The position numbers were made by a program, and so were the translations under genes. Shown here one piece after another: positions 62,020 to 64,000 of a DNA stretch of 64,000 nt. The notes beneath the pieces are model-generated. The model saw only the letters and a list, made by a program, of their open reading frames with translations, was not told where the DNA came from and searched no databases. Every line of letters begins with the position of its first letter. Within the stretch, counting starts at the first letter, position 1. The stretch comes from Alphaproteobacteria bacterium (GTDB lineage Bacteria > Pseudomonadota > Alphaproteobacteria > Micavibrionales > Micavibrionaceae): contig NVUR01000020.1 in NCBI GenBank assembly GCA_002401965.1, forward strand, positions 1-64,000, given 5' to 3'.

Positions 62020-63328
62020 ACCTTTTGAAAGACGCAGGCGCATCACTGTGCAACGGATTAAAAAGAAGAAGAGTCCGTTCATCTATAAGTCATATAGTAA
62101 GAAACCAAAGCATACGTGGCTGAAAAAACGTAAAGCGGCAGAGCGTCGTTTTCGTAATGCTGGATTAATCTCGATCTTGATTGCCGCGCTTTTCCTTGTC
62201 AGTCTTGTCTTTAATATTGTTTCCAGTGGGTATTCCGCATTTACGGGGACGCAAATTAAATTATCTATAACATTTCAAACGGATTTAGTAGAAAACGATG
62301 CGTATCGAAAAATAATACAAAACGCACTTCTAGACGTGTTTCCAGATGTGAAAACTCGCAAAGAAAAGCGCGCTTTATTTGTTTTGACCAGCCGCAATGC
62401 CGTCTATGAACTAAGGGATCTTGTGGCGCAAGACCCTGAATTGATTGGTACAAAGAAGGATATATGGCTGCCTGCTGCCAGTGCGGTGAGCATTTTCTAT
62501 AAGCAACGGCTTTTAGAGGAGTCACAACGAATAGGCAAAATCAACGGAGATCAAGCCAAGTGGATTACTTTGCTGGCGCAATCCCAACGCATGAAGGTCA
62601 AATTTAATATGCCATTTTTTCAAAATGGAGATTCTAGGGAAGCCGAGCAAGCTGGGATTTTCGCCAGCACGGTTGGTTCTTTCTTTACTATCCTTGTGTG
62701 TATTATGCTGGCTTTTCCTCTGGGGGTGGCGACGGCAATTTATTTGGAAGAATTTGCACCGAAAAACTGGATCACCAGTGTTATAGAGATTAATATTAAC
62801 AACCTTGCGGCTGTTCCATCCATTATATTCGGATTGCTTGGCCTGTCTATTTATCTGAATTTTTTTGGTATGCCGCGTTCTTCCTCTTTGGTTGGAGGGA
62901 TGGTGTTGGCGTTGCTTATTTTACCGGTTATCGTCATCTCAACACGTAACGCCTTGCAAGCTGTACCGCAATCCATTCGGGATGCTGCGATTGCTTTGGG
63001 GGCAACCCCGACGCAAGTTGTGTTCCATCATACACTTATTTATGCGTTGCCTGGTGTTATGACGGGCGTTATTTTGGGGGTTGCGCGTGCCTTTGGTGAA
63101 ACCGCGCCCTTGCTGATGATCGGTATGGTGGCTTTTATTGCTGATGCGCCTAAAAACTTTACAGACCCCGCAACGACTTTGCCTATTCAAGTGTATCTAT
63201 GGGCGAATAATCCAGAGTTGGGCTTTGTTGAAAAAACGGCAGCGGCAATCATGGTGTTGTTAGGGTTTATGATATTAATTAATTTATTGGCGGTATATGT
63301 TCGCAAACGTTATGAAATAAAGTGGTAA
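62012..63328 (+). CDS. pstA: Phosphate ABC transporter permease PstA with DUF3333 N-terminus
   Basis: A 438-residue protein. A very basic N-terminus (about 1-50) and a first helix lead to a periplasmic DUF3333 domain (about 75-210), which is found in some alphaproteobacterial PstA. The permease domain follows, with IYLEEFAPKNWITSVIEI and the ABC-contact loop RDAAIALGATPTQVVFHH. ARAFGETAPLLMIG is a PstA signature. The start overlaps pstC by eight bases, and pstB starts four bases after the stop. Confidence 0.95.
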   Translation: MIKPFERRRRITVQRIKKKKSPFIYKSYSKKPKHTWLKKRKAAERRFRNAGLISILIAALFLVSLVFNIVSSGYSAFTGTQIKLSITFQTDLVENDAYRKIIQNALLDVFPDVKTRKEKRALFVLTSRNAVYELRDLVAQDPELIGTKKDIWLPAASAVSIFYKQRLLEESQRIGKINGDQAKWITLLAQSQRMKVKFNMPFFQNGDSREAEQAGIFASTVGSFFTILVCIMLAFPLGVATAIYLEEFAPKNWITSVIEININNLAAVPSIIFGLLGLSIYLNFFGMPRSSSLVGGMVLALLILPVIVISTRNALQAVPQSIRDAAIALGATPTQVVFHHTLIYALPGVMTGVILGVARAFGETAPLLMIGMVAFIADAPKNFTDPATTLPIQVYLWANNPELGFVEKTAAAIMVLLGFMILINLLAVYVRKRYEIKW

Positions 63329-63332
63329 TTGA

Positions 63333-64000
63333 ATGATGAATACGAAGAAAAAAACGATAGATACACACACGGATAATGATAAGTCAGAAATCCGTATGAA
63401 AACGCAGTCACTTAGTGTGTTTTATAATAACGAACAAGCCTTGTTTGATGTCAGTTTGGATATCTACAATAATCGTGTCACAGCACTTATTGGCCCCTCT
63501 GGTTGCGGTAAATCGACATTTATGCGGTGCTTGAACCGTATGAATGATTATGTCGAAGGATGCCGCATTACGGGAAAAGTCCGCTTGGATGGCTTTAATA
63601 TATATAAGGATAATGTTGATACAATTTTGCTTCGCCAAAAGGTGGGCATGGTTTTTCAAAAGCCTAATCCGTTTCCTAAATCCATTTTCGAAAATGTTGC
63701 TTATGGTCCCAAAATCCATAAATTAACATCAAATAAGGATGAGCTGGAAGCATTGGTGGTTAAAAGCCTAAAACGTGTTGGTCTATGGGAAGAGGTGGCG
63801 GACAGGCTGTCTTCTCCGGGGACGTCCCTTTCTGGTGGTCAGCAACAGCGTTTGTGTATCGCGCGCGCCATCGCAACAGAGCCAGAGGTGATTTTGATGG
63901 ATGAGCCATGCTCCGCCCTTGATCCCATTGCCACCGCCCGTATTGAAGAGCTGATCGCGGAGCTTGAGCAACGCTATACAATTGTTATCATCACGCACTC
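63333..64000 (+). CDS. pstB: Phosphate ABC transporter ATPase PstB (partial, window end)
   Basis: The open frame runs off the right edge, with about 222 codons present. After an extended hydrophilic N-terminus of about 25 residues, Walker [13 protein letters not shown], a Q-loop, the signature LSGGQQQRL and Walker [14 protein letters not shown] are all seen, then the switch His region begins (IVIITHS). It powers PstCA. Two adjacent ATGs (63333, 63336) are possible starts. The stop is not in the window. Confidence 0.95.
   Translation, partial: MMNTKKKTIDTHTDNDKSEIRMKTQSLSVFYNNEQALFDVSLDIYNNRVTALIGPSGCGKSTFMRCLNRMNDYVEGCRITGKVRLDGFNIYKDNVDTILLRQKVGMVFQKPNPFPKSIFENVAYGPKIHKLTSNKDELEALVVKSLKRVGLWEEVADRLSSPGTSLSGGQQQRLCIARAIATEPEVILMDEPCSALDPIATARIEELIAELEQRYTIVIITH

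Noticed and set aside
1..64000. CRISPR arrays, IS elements, integrases and tRNA genes
   Set aside because: No regularly spaced repeats, transposase or integrase reading frames, or cloverleaf-like sequences were noticed on either strand by eye. A covariance or repeat-finding program could still find a weak case.

Overview
The window is chromosomal DNA of about 45% G+C by eye. It most likely comes from a nitrate-respiring alphaproteobacterium. The clues are the [2Fe-2S] ferredoxin with the run CGGACACATCHVY, a fused NarK, the Crp/Fnr regulators, and single-domain response regulators ending in FGPDRRR. Species is not resolvable from the sequence alone.

Layout. 1-170: 3' end of a 5S rRNA and its terminator. 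240-3246: a small lipoprotein, a ferredoxin, moeA and a Crp/Fnr regulator. 3379-15284: a complete nitrate-respiration operon, with a fused NarK1-NarK2 transporter, narG, narH, a previously uncalled 54-codon Cys-rich ORF, narJ, narI, a parvulin PPIase and NnrS. 15445-18374 (minus): a second Crp/Fnr regulator behind an O-antigen-ligase-like protein and a flippase-like membrane protein. 18542-23959: a molybdenum-cofactor operon (moaA, a moaC-moaB fusion, moaD, an HNH endonuclease gene, moaE, mobA, a 113-aa unknown, a TSUP transporter) behind an FNR box and a Moco riboswitch. 23967-29651: a heme/MHYT hybrid sensor kinase, a response regulator and a divergent NtrC-type activator. 29782-32741: an accessory block of unknown proteins. 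33035-35541: a YfiR/DUF4154-like protein and a TonB-dependent receptor. 35689-38909: mnmA, an HPt-like protein, a response regulator and fabI. 38939-57116: an exopolysaccharide locus. 57236-59479: a subtilisin-type autotransporter. 59550-64000: a probably leaderless arsR followed by pstS-pstC-pstA-pstB, with pstB cut by the window edge.

How it fits together. Four near-perfect TTGAT-N4-ATCAA boxes lie in front of moeA, narK, narG and moaA. Both Crp/Fnr proteins carry the E-x2-S-R recognition helix that reads this site. Anaerobic or NO-linked induction would therefore raise nitrate uptake, the Mo-enzyme and its cofactor together, while the moaA leader riboswitch would add cofactor feedback. The polysaccharide genes encode dTDP-rhamnose synthesis, a priming phosphotransferase, glycosyltransferases, a polymerase, a flippase, a PCP/Wza-type export system, a PslG-like glycosidase and a BY-kinase-like protein whose P-loop is degenerate.

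Most unusual items: the Cys/Gly-rich mini-ORF between narH and narJ with a matching Cys tail on NarH; the HNH nuclease inside the moa operon; the C-terminal five-Cys motif on the Crp/Fnr regulator beside narK; the degenerate BY-kinase; and the lipoprotein/HExxH repeat-protein pair at 29.8-31.9 kb.
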